From Collinsella sp. (GTDB lineage: Bacteria; Actinomycetota; Coriobacteriia; Coriobacteriales; Coriobacteriaceae), in contig JAUMNV010000091.1 of assembly GCA_031295725.1 (NCBI GenBank), forward strand, positions 1-5,062: a stretch of 5,062 bases of DNA, written 5' to 3'. The translations under genes were made by a program, and so were the position numbers. Positions 1 to 5,047 of the stretch are shown here, piece by piece (the stretch's first letter is position 1; every line of letters begins with the position of its first letter). Below the pieces are notes generated by a model. That model ran no database searches and was not told the origin of the DNA. It worked only from the letters and a program-made list of their open reading frames with translations.

Positions 1-279
1 AACCACTACATCGAGGACTCCGAGCCCTGGGCGCTTGCCAAGGACGAGGCCAAGGCTGACGAGCTGGCGTTTGTGATCTACAACCTGCTCGAGGCCATCC
101 GCATTGCCGCTCACCTGCTGATGCCGCTCATGCCCCAGACCTCTGCCGAGTCCCTGCGCCGCCTGTCCTGCGAGGACGAGGCCGCGACCGACGACCTCAA
201 GGGCATTTGCGCTTGGGGCCTGCTTGCAGGTGGTCAGCCCGTCGAGAAGGGCGAGCCGCTGTTCCCGCGTCTGGGCTAA
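1..279 (+). CDS. metG: Methionyl-tRNA synthetase, C-terminal fragment (5' end outside window)
   Basis: This is the last 92 residues of a methionyl-tRNA synthetase, the cytoplasmic enzyme that charges initiator and elongator tRNA-Met. The reading frame is open from base 1, so the start and the catalytic HIGH and KMSKS regions lie upstream of the window. What is visible belongs to the anticodon-binding helical bundle: the family-typical NHYIEDSEPWALAKD stretch at the first residues, a helix with NLLEAIRIAAHLLMPLMPQTS in the middle, and the closing PLFPRLG. The protein ends straight after this motif. It therefore lacks the C-terminal EMAP/Trbp111-type tRNA-binding dimerisation domain present in many bacterial MetG proteins, as in the shorter MetG form. 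It is followed by a terminator, so it probably ends its transcription unit. The family call is firm. Confidence 0.95.
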   Translation, partial: NHYIEDSEPWALAKDEAKADELAFVIYNLLEAIRIAAHLLMPLMPQTSAESLRRLSCEDEAATDDLKGICAWGLLAGGQPVEKGEPLFPRLG

Positions 280-318
280 GACGCCGCGCGCCATATCGGC
301 AATTTACTGTTTAGATGT

Positions 319-354
319 AAGGGCATGGCCGCAACGGTCCATGCCCTTTTGTTT
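319..354 (+). terminator. Rho-independent terminator after metG
   Basis: A perfect 10-bp stem pairs AAGGGCATGG (319-328) with CCATGCCCTT (339-348). The bases between can add a small CCG/CGG extension. The stem is followed by TTTTGTTT. It lies 39 bases after the metG stop and ends only about 30 bases before the rsmA start. Confidence 0.88.
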
Positions 355-374
355 CAAGACGCCGCCACCATGCT

Positions 375-381
375 AAGGAGG
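375..381 (+). promoter_or_regulatory. Ribosome binding site of rsmA
   Basis: AAGGAGG, a full Shine-Dalgarno match, lies 5 bases before the ATG at 387 and fixes that start. An out-of-frame ATG at 370 lies upstream of it and has no site of its own. Confidence 0.9.
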
Positions 382-386
382 CAACT

Positions 387-1247
387 ATGACAACTTCGCC
401 TTTGGCAAACCCCACGGCAACAAGGGAGCTGCTGGAGGAGTTTGGCCTTGCGACCAAGCATCGCCTGGGCCAGAACTTCCTGATCGACAACCATGTAATT
501 GAGCGCATTTGCGAGCTTTCCGAGCTTGCGGGCGATGAGCGCGTGCTCGAGGTTGGTCCGGGCGTTGGTACGCTCACGCTTGCGCTGCTGCAGGAGGCGG
601 CGTGCGTCACGTCGATCGAGGCCGATCCCGAGCTCGAGCCGGTGCTCGATGCCCACGCCGCCGACTATGCCAACTTCCGCTTTATCATGGGCGACGCGCT
701 CAAGGTGACGCTGGAGCAGATTAAGCAGGCCGCCGGTGGTGAACCCACGGTGTTTGTCGCGAATCTGCCCTATAACGTGGCGGCGACGATCATCCTTCAG
801 TTCTTCCAGACGATGCCCGCGCTCAAGCGCGCCGTCGTCATGGTTCAAAAGGAGGTTGCCGATCGCATTGCCGCAACGCCGGGCAACAAGACCTATGGCG
901 GCTATACGGCAAAGCTGGGCCTGTATGCGCAGGTTACGGGTCGCTTTGAGGTGCCGCCGCGTTGCTTTATGCCGGCGCCGCACGTGGACTCGGCCGTCGT
1001 GCGTATCGACCGTGCTGACGGCGTGGTGCCCGAAGGACTCGATCGCGAGTTCGTGGCCCGCGTGATTGACGCCGCATTTGCTCAGCGTCGCAAGACCATC
1101 CGTAATTCCATGAGCGCCAACGGCTTTGCCAAGGACGTGCTCGATGCCGCCTTTGAGGCTTGCGGTATCGCACCCACCACGCGCGCCGAGACGCTCGATG
1201 TTGCTGACTTTGTCCGCCTGGCCCAGGAGCTAGTCCATGATGCCTAA
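387..1247 (+). CDS. rsmA: 16S rRNA (adenine1518-N6/adenine1519-N6)-dimethyltransferase RsmA (KsgA)
   Basis: RsmA uses S-adenosylmethionine to dimethylate two adjacent adenines in the 3'-terminal helix 45 of 16S rRNA, a late step of small-subunit assembly. Visible family motifs, in order, are HRLGQNFLID (25-34), SAM-binding motif I VLEVGPGVGTLT (53-64), the acidic residue E78 at the end of the next strand, GD at 102-103, the catalytic NLPYNVA (126-132), VQKEVADRI (153-161), and FMPAPHVDSAVVRI (194-207). The C-terminal domain includes AFAQRRKTIRN (230-240). The length of 286 residues is normal for the family. The start is set by the full Shine-Dalgarno site just upstream. The 3' end overlaps tatD by 11 bases, so the two are probably co-transcribed and translationally coupled. 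No promoter is evident in the short space after the metG terminator. Loss of RsmA is known to give kasugamycin resistance. Confidence 0.97.
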   Translation: MTTSPLANPTATRELLEEFGLATKHRLGQNFLIDNHVIERICELSELAGDERVLEVGPGVGTLTLALLQEAACVTSIEADPELEPVLDAHAADYANFRFIMGDALKVTLEQIKQAAGGEPTVFVANLPYNVAATIILQFFQTMPALKRAVVMVQKEVADRIAATPGNKTYGGYTAKLGLYAQVTGRFEVPPRCFMPAPHVDSAVVRIDRADGVVPEGLDREFVARVIDAAFAQRRKTIRNSMSANGFAKDVLDAAFEACGIAPTTRAETLDVADFVRLAQELVHDA

Positions 1248-2154
1248 TGCCGAACGCGTGACGTTTACCAAGAAAAAGAAGACGGCTGCTTGTCCCGTGC
1301 CCTTGGCACCGCTTGCCGACACGCATGCGCATCTGCTTTCGTTCTGGGGCAAGGAGGTGCCCGAGACGCTCGTGCGCGCCAAAGCCGCGGGCGTCGACCT
1401 GCTGGTGACGATGCTCGACCCCATCGCCGACAAGCGCAGCGTGACGGACTATAGCGACTGGCTCGTGCGCGAAATTCTGCCGATGCGGGATATTCCGCAG
1501 ATCAAGTATCTCGCTGGCGTTCACCCCTATGGCGCGCCGGATTATACCGACGACATTCACGCACAGGTCGTTGCCGAGCTCGATGACCATCTCTGCGTCG
1601 GTCTCGGCGAGCTCGGCCTGGACTACCACATGGATTACGATGACGACATCGCGCCGGCGCCCCATAGCGTGCAGATTGATTGCATGGCACGTCAGCTCGA
1701 AGTTGCCGTGCGCCGCAATGTGCCGGTGGAGCTGCACCTGCGGCATGAGGACTCGGATGGGGAGCGCACCTCGCATATGGATGCGTACAACGTGTTGCGC
1801 GAGGTGGGTGTGCCTCAGGCCGGTTGCGTGCTGCACTGCTTTGGCGAGGATCGAGCCACGATGGAGCGCTTTGTGGGTTTGGGCTGCTATATCGCCTATG
1901 GCGGCGCGGCCACCTTTAAACGCAACGAAGACGTGCGCGAGGCATTTGCGGCGACCCCGCTCGATCGCATTTTGTTCGAGACGGATTGCCCGTATATGGC
2001 GCCGGAGCCCATTCGTGGTCTTGAGTGCGAACCGGCAATGATTTCTATCACGGCAAACACGCTGGTCAACGACCGTGTCGATCGTACCGGCGAGGATGCT
2101 GAGGCAATCGCGCGAGCAGCTTGGGAAAATGCCTGCAAACTTTTTCAAAAATAG
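1237..2154 (+). CDS. tatD: TatD-family metal-dependent hydrolase (putative deoxyribonuclease)
   Basis: This is a TIM-barrel metallohydrolase of the TatD family. Characterised members are Mg-dependent 3'-5' DNases or RNases linked to DNA repair and RNA turnover; the exact substrate here is unknown. The expected metal ligands are all present: HAH at 30-32, E125 in GELGLDY (124-130), H167 in VELHLRHED, H200 in VLHCFGED, and D250 in ETDCPYMAPEPIRG. GVHPYG (94-99) is also typical. At 305 residues it is some 40 longer than the usual 260 or so. The extra length is partly an N-terminal tail with a KKKK run (12-15) and partly insertions around 132-143 and 172-180. The start is the first of two adjacent ATG codons (1237 and 1240), 7 bases after AGGAG (1225-1229), which lies inside rsmA. 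The gene order metG-rsmA-tatD, without rnmV between, differs from the metG-tatD-rnmV-rsmA order common in Bacillota. Confidence 0.93.
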   Translation: MMPNAERVTFTKKKKTAACPVPLAPLADTHAHLLSFWGKEVPETLVRAKAAGVDLLVTMLDPIADKRSVTDYSDWLVREILPMRDIPQIKYLAGVHPYGAPDYTDDIHAQVVAELDDHLCVGLGELGLDYHMDYDDDIAPAPHSVQIDCMARQLEVAVRRNVPVELHLRHEDSDGERTSHMDAYNVLREVGVPQAGCVLHCFGEDRATMERFVGLGCYIAYGGAATFKRNEDVREAFAATPLDRILFETDCPYMAPEPIRGLECEPAMISITANTLVNDRVDRTGEDAEAIARAAWENACKLFQK

Positions 2155-2157
2155 TTC

Positions 2158-2186
2158 TTGCGTTCGCGATGGTGCTCCGTTATTCT
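2158..2186 (+). promoter_or_regulatory. Sigma-70-type promoter for tRNA-Leu
   Basis: TTGCGT (2158-2163) and TATTCT (2181-2186) are separated by exactly 17 bases. Each matches four of six consensus positions. The predicted transcription start, around 2193, is a few bases before the mature tRNA 5' end at 2198. The -35 box begins 4 bases after the tatD stop. The call is inferred from position and consensus. Confidence 0.6.
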
Positions 2187-2197
2187 AATTCCTGCAC

Positions 2198-2284
2198 GCG
2201 GGCGTGGCGGAATTGGCAGACGCGTACGGTTCAGGTCCGTATGGGGGCAACCCCATGAAGGTTCAAGTCCTTTCGCCCGCACCA
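2198..2284 (+). tRNA. tRNA-Leu, anticodon CAG (reads CUG), CCA encoded
   Basis: The cloverleaf can be folded by hand. The acceptor stem is GCGGGCG (2198-2204) with CGCCCGC (2274-2280). The D arm is GCG/CGC around a loop containing TTGG. The anticodon stem is TACGG/CCGTA around loop TTCAGGT, which places the anticodon CAG at 2232-2234. A long class II variable arm with a GGGG/CCCC stem follows, as expected for leucine. The T arm is GAAGG/CCTTT with loop TTCAAGT. The discriminator base is A2281 and CCA (2282-2284) is encoded in the DNA. The tRNA decodes CUG, which is heavily used in the neighbouring genes. It stands alone between tatD and the SPFH gene, with its own promoter and terminator. Confidence 0.97.
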
Positions 2285-2294
2285 TTAAATGAAA

Positions 2295-2322
2295 GAGCTC
2301 CCAGCAATGGGGGCTTTTTTGT
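2295..2322 (+). terminator. Rho-independent terminator after tRNA-Leu
   Basis: AGCTCCC (2296-2302) pairs with GGGGGCT (2309-2315), with one G-T pair and a 6-base loop. Six T residues cover 2315-2320. It starts about 11 bases after the CCA end of the tRNA and closes that transcription unit. The 79 bases from here to the next gene contain no clear promoter. A TATCCT at 2364-2369 is the best -10 candidate but lacks a -35 box. Confidence 0.85.
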
Positions 2323-2389
2323 TATGGGCCTCCTGTTGGTGTCACGTGGCTGCTTCGTGCGGGTATCCTAGTGCCAACGTGTGCCTATC

Positions 2390-2396
2390 AGAGGAG
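2390..2396 (+). promoter_or_regulatory. Ribosome binding site deciding the SPFH start
   Basis: AGAGGAG lies 5 bases before the ATG at 2402. An in-frame GTG at 2381 would lengthen the protein by 7 residues, but it places this site inside the coding region and has no Shine-Dalgarno of its own. The ATG at 2402 is therefore preferred. Confidence 0.8.
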
Positions 2397-2401
2397 AGAC
2401 C

Positions 2402-3340
2402 ATGCTGTTGTCCGGTATTATCGCTGCTCTTACGAGCCTTCTACTTCCCATCATCATTTTGTTGCTGCTGCTCCCCAACGCCTGCTATGTCGTTGAACAG
2501 CAGCATGCCGTGATCATCGAGCGTCTGGGCAAGTTTAACCGCATCGTCAACGCGGGCTTCCACATGAAGGTGCCCGTGATCGACCGCAAGGCCGCCACGG
2601 TGAATCTGCGCACCATGAAAAACGGTTTTGGCATCGACGTTAAGACCCAGGACAACGTGACCATCGGCCTTGAGGTCTCTGCTCAGTACCACGTGAGCTA
2701 TGACATGGGCGCCGGCCCGGCAGATTCGGGCATCTACAAGAGCTACTACATGCTGCAGGAGCCCGTCGACCAGATGCGTGATTTCATCACCGACGCCCTG
2801 CGCTCTTCCATCCCTGTCTATACGCTCGATGAGGTCTTTGCCAAGAAGGATGACATCGCCAAGGACGTCAACGCCACCGTGTCCGAGCAGATGGCTGCCT
2901 ACGGCTTTACCCTCGTGTCGACACTCATCACCAAGATCGCGCTGCCGACCGAGGTCGAGAACTCCATGAACGACATCAACGCCGCCCAGCGCAAGCGCGC
3001 TGCTGCGCAGGAGCTCGCTGAGGCCGACCGCATCAAGCGCGTTACCGAGGCGACCGCCGAGGCCGAGGCGATGGAAAAGGCGGGCGAGGGCATCGCCAAC
3101 CAGCGCAAGGCCATCGCGCTGGGCATCAAGGATTCGCTCGAGATCATCCAGGAGACGGGTGTCGGCAACGACGAGGCCAACCAGCTGTTCATGTTTACGC
3201 AGTGGGCCGAGATGATGACGGAGTTCGCGCGTACGGGTAAAACCTCGACGGTCGTGCTGCCGAGCGATTTCTCGCAGTCGGCCTCGATGTTCGAGCAGAT
3301 GCTGGCCGCCGGCAAAGTTCAAAACGATTTGAAGGAGTAG
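2402..3340 (+). CDS. SPFH/Band 7 membrane protein, HIR-like (stomatin/prohibitin superfamily)
   Basis: This 312-residue protein has one N-terminal hydrophobic segment (about 5-25, including LLLLLP) followed by an SPFH domain (about 28-190). Recognisable stretches are EQQHAVIIERLGKFNRIVNAG (starting at 32, last residue G52), VKTQDNVTIGL (80-90), LRSSIPVYTLDEVFAKKDDIAK (starting at 133) and YGFTLVSTLITKIALP (167-182). A charged, alanine- and glutamate-rich coiled-coil helix follows (about 190-240: INAAQRKRAAAQELAEADRI onward), then IANQRKAIALGIKDS (231-245). A C-terminal segment with LFMFTQWAEMM and VVLPSDFS completes it. From memory of the family, these features resemble plant hypersensitive-induced-response (HIR) proteins more than HflK/HflC or flotillin. 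SPFH proteins form large oligomeric rings at membranes and organise proteases or lipid domains. No NfeD-type partner or protease is seen nearby, so its client is unknown. The rlmH ribosome binding site lies in its last codons, which indicates an operon with rlmH. Confidence 0.92.
   Translation: MLLSGIIAALTSLLLPIIILLLLLPNACYVVEQQHAVIIERLGKFNRIVNAGFHMKVPVIDRKAATVNLRTMKNGFGIDVKTQDNVTIGLEVSAQYHVSYDMGAGPADSGIYKSYYMLQEPVDQMRDFITDALRSSIPVYTLDEVFAKKDDIAKDVNATVSEQMAAYGFTLVSTLITKIALPTEVENSMNDINAAQRKRAAAQELAEADRIKRVTEATAEAEAMEKAGEGIANQRKAIALGIKDSLEIIQETGVGNDEANQLFMFTQWAEMMTEFARTGKTSTVVLPSDFSQSASMFEQMLAAGKVQNDLKE
3331..3337 (+). promoter_or_regulatory. Ribosome binding site of rlmH inside the SPFH gene end
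   Basis: GAAGGAG overlaps the final codons of the SPFH gene, immediately before its TAG. It lies 9 bases before the GTG start of rlmH. This placement suggests the two genes are translationally coupled and supports the non-ATG start. Confidence 0.75.
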
Positions 3341-3346
3341 ACGCGC

Positions 3347-3817
3347 GTGAAATACACCGTCGTTTGCGTTGGTAAGCTCAAGGAGCGCTTTTGGAAGGAC
3401 GCGTGTGCCGAGTACGCCAAGCGCCTAGGTGCCTATGCCAAGGTGGATATCCGCGAGGTGGCCGATATCGACCCGGCTAAGGCGGGCGGCGTGGATGCCG
3501 CGCGCGACAAGGAGGGGGTGGCGATTCTTGCAACCCTGCCGCCTCGAGCGCATGTGATCTTGCTGGCCATTGAGGGCAAAGAGCGCTCGAGCGAGGAGCT
3601 TTCGGCGCGGCTCGATGATCTTATGCTGCGTGGTAACAGCGACATCGCCTTTGTGATTGGCGGATCGGACGGCGTGAGCGATGACGTGCGCGCACGAGCC
3701 GACGAGATGCTCAGCTTTGGACGCATTACCTTGCCGCATAACTTGGCGCGCGTGGTGCTGCTGGAGCAGGTTTACCGCGCCTGCAAAATCAGCCGTGGCG
3801 AGCCGTATCACAAATAG
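3347..3817 (+). CDS. rlmH: 23S rRNA (pseudouridine1915-N3)-methyltransferase RlmH
   Basis: RlmH is a small SPOUT-class methyltransferase. It uses S-adenosylmethionine to methylate N3 of pseudouridine 1915 in helix 69 of 23S rRNA, acting on assembled 70S ribosomes. The 156-residue length matches the family (about 155-160). Visible features are the N-terminal strand YTVVCVGKLKERFW (3-16), LLAIEGKERSSEEL (72-85), and the SAM-binding loop FVIGGSDGVSDDV (102-114). The trefoil-knot C-terminus contains ITLPHNLARVVLLEQVYRAC (127-146) and ends in GEPYHK (151-156). The start is GTG at 3347, 6 bases after the SPFH stop. The 73-base gap to proC may hold a separate promoter. Confidence 0.97.
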   Translation: MKYTVVCVGKLKERFWKDACAEYAKRLGAYAKVDIREVADIDPAKAGGVDAARDKEGVAILATLPPRAHVILLAIEGKERSSEELSARLDDLMLRGNSDIAFVIGGSDGVSDDVRARADEMLSFGRITLPHNLARVVLLEQVYRACKISRGEPYHK

Positions 3818-3818
3818 G

Positions 3819-3849
3819 TCGGCAATACGAAACAATGCCGTGGGACAAT
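3819..3849 (+). promoter_or_regulatory. Possible promoter of proC
   Basis: TCGGCA (3819-3824) and GACAAT (3844-3849) each match four of six consensus positions, but the spacing is a long 19 bases. The -10 candidate is preceded by TGG, which would give an extended -10 element. It lies about 40 bases before the proC start. The call is tentative: rlmH read-through could equally drive proC. Confidence 0.28.
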
Positions 3850-3874
3850 AGCCTTCGTTTTGAAGAGCGTGTCT

Positions 3875-3881
3875 GAGAGGA
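3875..3881 (+). promoter_or_regulatory. Ribosome binding site of proC
   Basis: GAGAGGA lies 9 bases before the ATG at 3891. A nearer ATG at 3884 is in another frame and gives no ProC sequence, so 3891 is chosen. The N-terminus from 3891 runs directly into the dinucleotide-binding strand, as expected. Confidence 0.65.
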
Positions 3882-3890
3882 CTATGAGAT

Positions 3891-4661
3891 ATGAAGATTG
3901 GATTTGTCGGTTTTGGCAATATGGCGAGCGCTATGGCCGATGGCTGGATCGCCGCCGGTGTGGCTGCGAGCGACATGTGTGCTTGCGCGGGCCACTACGA
4001 CGCCTTGGTTGAGCGTTGTGAGGCGCGTGGGATGGTTGCCTGTCGTGATGCGGCGGAGGTTGTCGCCGCATCTGATATCGTGGTCGCTGCGGTCAAGCCG
4101 TATATGATCGAGAAGGTCTTCGCTCCGCTCAAGGATGCCCTAGCCGACAAGGTTGTCCTTTCGGTCGCCTGGACTTGGGATAGCGCCAAGTGGGAAAAGG
4201 TCCTGCCGGGTGTCGCGCATATCTCGACGGTGCCCAACACGCCGGTTTCGGTGGGCGAGGGCGTTATCGCCTGCGAGAAGGCTTCCACGCTTAGCGATGA
4301 GCAGCGTGCCACGGTGCTCGGTCTGCTCGGAAAGCTTGGCACCGTCGTCGAGCTCGATTCGAGTCTGCTGTTTGTGGGCGGTACCGTGGGCGGTTGCGCA
4401 CCGGCATTTGTCGCCATGGCGATTGAGGCCTTGGGCGACGCGGCCGTCAAGCACGGTATCCCGCGCGCCGATGCCTATCGCATTGTGAGCCAAATGGTGC
4501 TGGGCACGGCAAAGCTGCAGCTTGCGACTGGTCAGCATCCTGCGGCGATGAAGGATGCCGTATGCTCACCCGGCGGCGCCACCATCAAGGGCGTCGTCGC
4601 GCTCGAGGATGCTGGCATGCGCAGCGCCCTGGTCAAGGCCATCGACGCCACCCTCCAGTAA
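3891..4661 (+). CDS. proC: Pyrroline-5-carboxylate reductase
   Basis: ProC reduces 1-pyrroline-5-carboxylate to L-proline with NAD(P)H, the last step of proline synthesis, in the cytoplasm. The N-terminal Rossmann fold opens with KIGFVGFGNMASAM (2-15). The domain also shows VVAAVKPYMI (64-73) and VPNTPVSVGEG (114-124). The C-terminal dimerisation and substrate domain contains GGCAPAFVAMAIEAL (167-181), QHPAAMKDAV (215-224) and the active-site SPGGATIKG (226-234). At 256 residues it is slightly shorter than the usual 260-275. Where E. coli has SGSGPAY this protein has GGCAPAF, which keeps the Pro-Ala core; I regard this as a family variant, not a defect. No other proline genes are visible. The stop codon runs directly into a terminator-like inverted repeat. 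Confidence 0.96.
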   Translation: MKIGFVGFGNMASAMADGWIAAGVAASDMCACAGHYDALVERCEARGMVACRDAAEVVAASDIVVAAVKPYMIEKVFAPLKDALADKVVLSVAWTWDSAKWEKVLPGVAHISTVPNTPVSVGEGVIACEKASTLSDEQRATVLGLLGKLGTVVELDSSLLFVGGTVGGCAPAFVAMAIEALGDAAVKHGIPRADAYRIVSQMVLGTAKLQLATGQHPAAMKDAVCSPGGATIKGVVALEDAGMRSALVKAIDATLQ

Positions 4662-4701
4662 AACCTGCCATTTAGGGACAGGTTTATTTTGGCAGGTTTT
4701 T
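4661..4701 (+). terminator. Terminator-like element of proC with two alternative hairpins
   Basis: AAACCTGCCA (4661-4670) forms a perfect 10-bp inverted repeat with TGGCAGGTTT (4690-4699), and T residues continue to 4701. The same left arm can instead pair AAACCTG (4661-4667) with CAGGTTT (4679-4685), which is followed by ATTTT. The two folds exclude each other. The first base of the element is the last base of the proC stop codon. A related copy lies in inverse orientation at 4781-4821. Confidence 0.85.
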
Positions 4702-4726
4702 CCTGCGGTTTTGTCGTATATGCGAA

Positions 4727-4767
4727 AAGCGCCCCGCAACTGGCTCAATTCCAGTGGCGGGGCGCTT
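4727..4767. terminator. Strong hairpin between convergent genes, probable bidirectional terminator
   Basis: AAGCGCCCCGC (4727-4737) pairs perfectly with GCGGGGCGCTT (4757-4767). After one A/G mismatch, ACTGG (4739-4743) pairs with CCAGT (4751-4755), leaving a 7-base loop. On the minus strand the stem is followed by TTTT, so it works best for transcripts coming from the right. On the + strand the tail is only a weak GCGTTTG. Confidence 0.72.
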
Positions 4768-4780
4768 GCGTTTGTCCAGA

Positions 4781-4821
4781 TAAAACCGACCAAAATAAGC
4801 CCGTCTCTTTTTGGCAGGCTA
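4781..4821 (-). terminator. Mirror copy of the proC terminator element, after the small minus-strand gene
   Basis: Read on the minus strand from 4821 to 4781, this 41-base stretch aligns without gaps to 4661-4701 with 30 of 41 bases identical by hand count. Its first three bases are the TAG stop of the small gene. It can fold AGCCTG with CGGGCT (one G-T pair), or AGCCTGCCA with TGGTCGGTT (two G-T pairs and one mismatch), and ends in TTTTA. It probably terminates the small gene. Confidence 0.65.
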
Positions 4822-4992
4822 GTCCCAGAAGCCGTCTTGATCGTCCTCGGACTTGGGGCCGCGGTCGACATACATCTTATGGGTGCGCTTCTCCATTACA
4901 AAGGCAAGAATCGCAAACAGTAGGATGCCGCCGGCGAAAAGGATGGCAAAACCGGTGCGGGTGCCAAACAAAAAGGAAAAAACTGCGTCCAT
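4819..4992 (-). CDS. Small single-pass membrane protein of 57 residues, function unknown
   Basis: This short gene starts at ATG (4992 on the minus strand) and stops with TAG at 4819. A Shine-Dalgarno-like AAGAAGG lies 6 bases before the start. The protein opens with MDAVFSFLFGTRTG and continues with a hydrophobic segment (about 14-33, FAILFAGGILLFAILAFVM). The basic stretch EKRTHKMYVDR (34-44) comes next, then an acidic tail ending in DDQDGFWD (50-57). The basic residues after the segment suggest an N-out, C-in topology. The ribosome site, promoter-like box, hydrophobic design and terminator at the stop codon all argue that it is real. I do not recognise the function. It may belong to one of the small uncharacterised families found in Coriobacteriia (DUF6724 comes to mind, unverified). 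It converges on proC. Confidence 0.78.
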   Translation of the reverse strand: MDAVFSFLFGTRTGFAILFAGGILLFAILAFVMEKRTHKMYVDRGPKSEDDQDGFWD

Positions 4993-4998
4993 TGGGTG

Positions 4999-5005
4999 CC
5001 TTCTT
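4999..5005 (-). promoter_or_regulatory. Ribosome binding site of the small membrane protein gene
   Basis: On the minus strand AAGAAGG lies 6 bases before the ATG at 4992. It differs from the full Shine-Dalgarno by one base and supports this start. Confidence 0.65.
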
Positions 5006-5035
5006 GCGTAGTTGAGTTGGGTCGTAAACGCTCAT

Positions 5036-5047
5036 AAGTATATACTT
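5036..5047. repeat. 12-bp palindrome AAGTATATACTT overlapping the -10 box
   Basis: AAGTATATACTT is a perfect palindrome, so it presents TATACT on both strands. A second, shorter palindrome, TACATGTA, lies at 5053-5060. The pair could be an operator for a dimeric repressor, or a shared -10 region for divergent promoters. Neither is proven, and an AT-rich promoter can contain such symmetry by chance. Confidence 0.5.
5037..5042 (-). promoter_or_regulatory. Probable -10 box for the small minus-strand gene
   Basis: TATACT on the minus strand matches five of six consensus positions. A start about 7 bases downstream (near 5030) would give a leader of roughly 40 bases. The -35 box, at normal spacing, would fall at the window edge and mostly beyond it, so it cannot be assessed. 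The box lies within a 12-base palindrome. Confidence 0.45.

Noticed and set aside
370..390. Six-codon reading frame (ATG CTA AGG AGG CAA CTA TGA) just before rsmA, its stop overlapping the rsmA start as ATGA
   Set aside because: The tandem AGG codons are the Shine-Dalgarno site of rsmA itself, and the ATG at 370 has no ribosome site. It is most likely fortuitous.
967..2148. Long minus-strand open frame of about 390 codons across rsmA and tatD
   Set aside because: It is antisense to two well-conserved genes, has no recognisable domain and no ribosome site, and has the Arg/His-rich composition typical of a GC-rich shadow frame.
2336..2369. Possible promoter before the SPFH gene (TTGGTG ... TATCCT)
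   Set aside because: The spacing is 22 bases, and no better -35 box lies at 16-18 bases. The boxes alone do not support a promoter.
2441..3322. Minus-strand open frame of 293 codons opposite the SPFH gene
   Set aside because: It is a shadow of a clear SPFH protein. Its Leu/His/Asp-rich composition follows from the complement of the coding strand.
3820..3840. Inverted repeat CGGCA ... TGCCG between rlmH and proC, considered as a terminator or operator
   Set aside because: The stem is only 5 bp with an 11-base loop, and GGGA, not a T-run, follows it. It is too weak to call.
4555..5015. Plus-strand open frames running from the end of proC through the terminator region (ending at 4923 and 5015)
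   Set aside because: They cross the terminator hairpins, lack ribosome sites, show no protein-like features, and lie antisense to the better supported small membrane protein gene.
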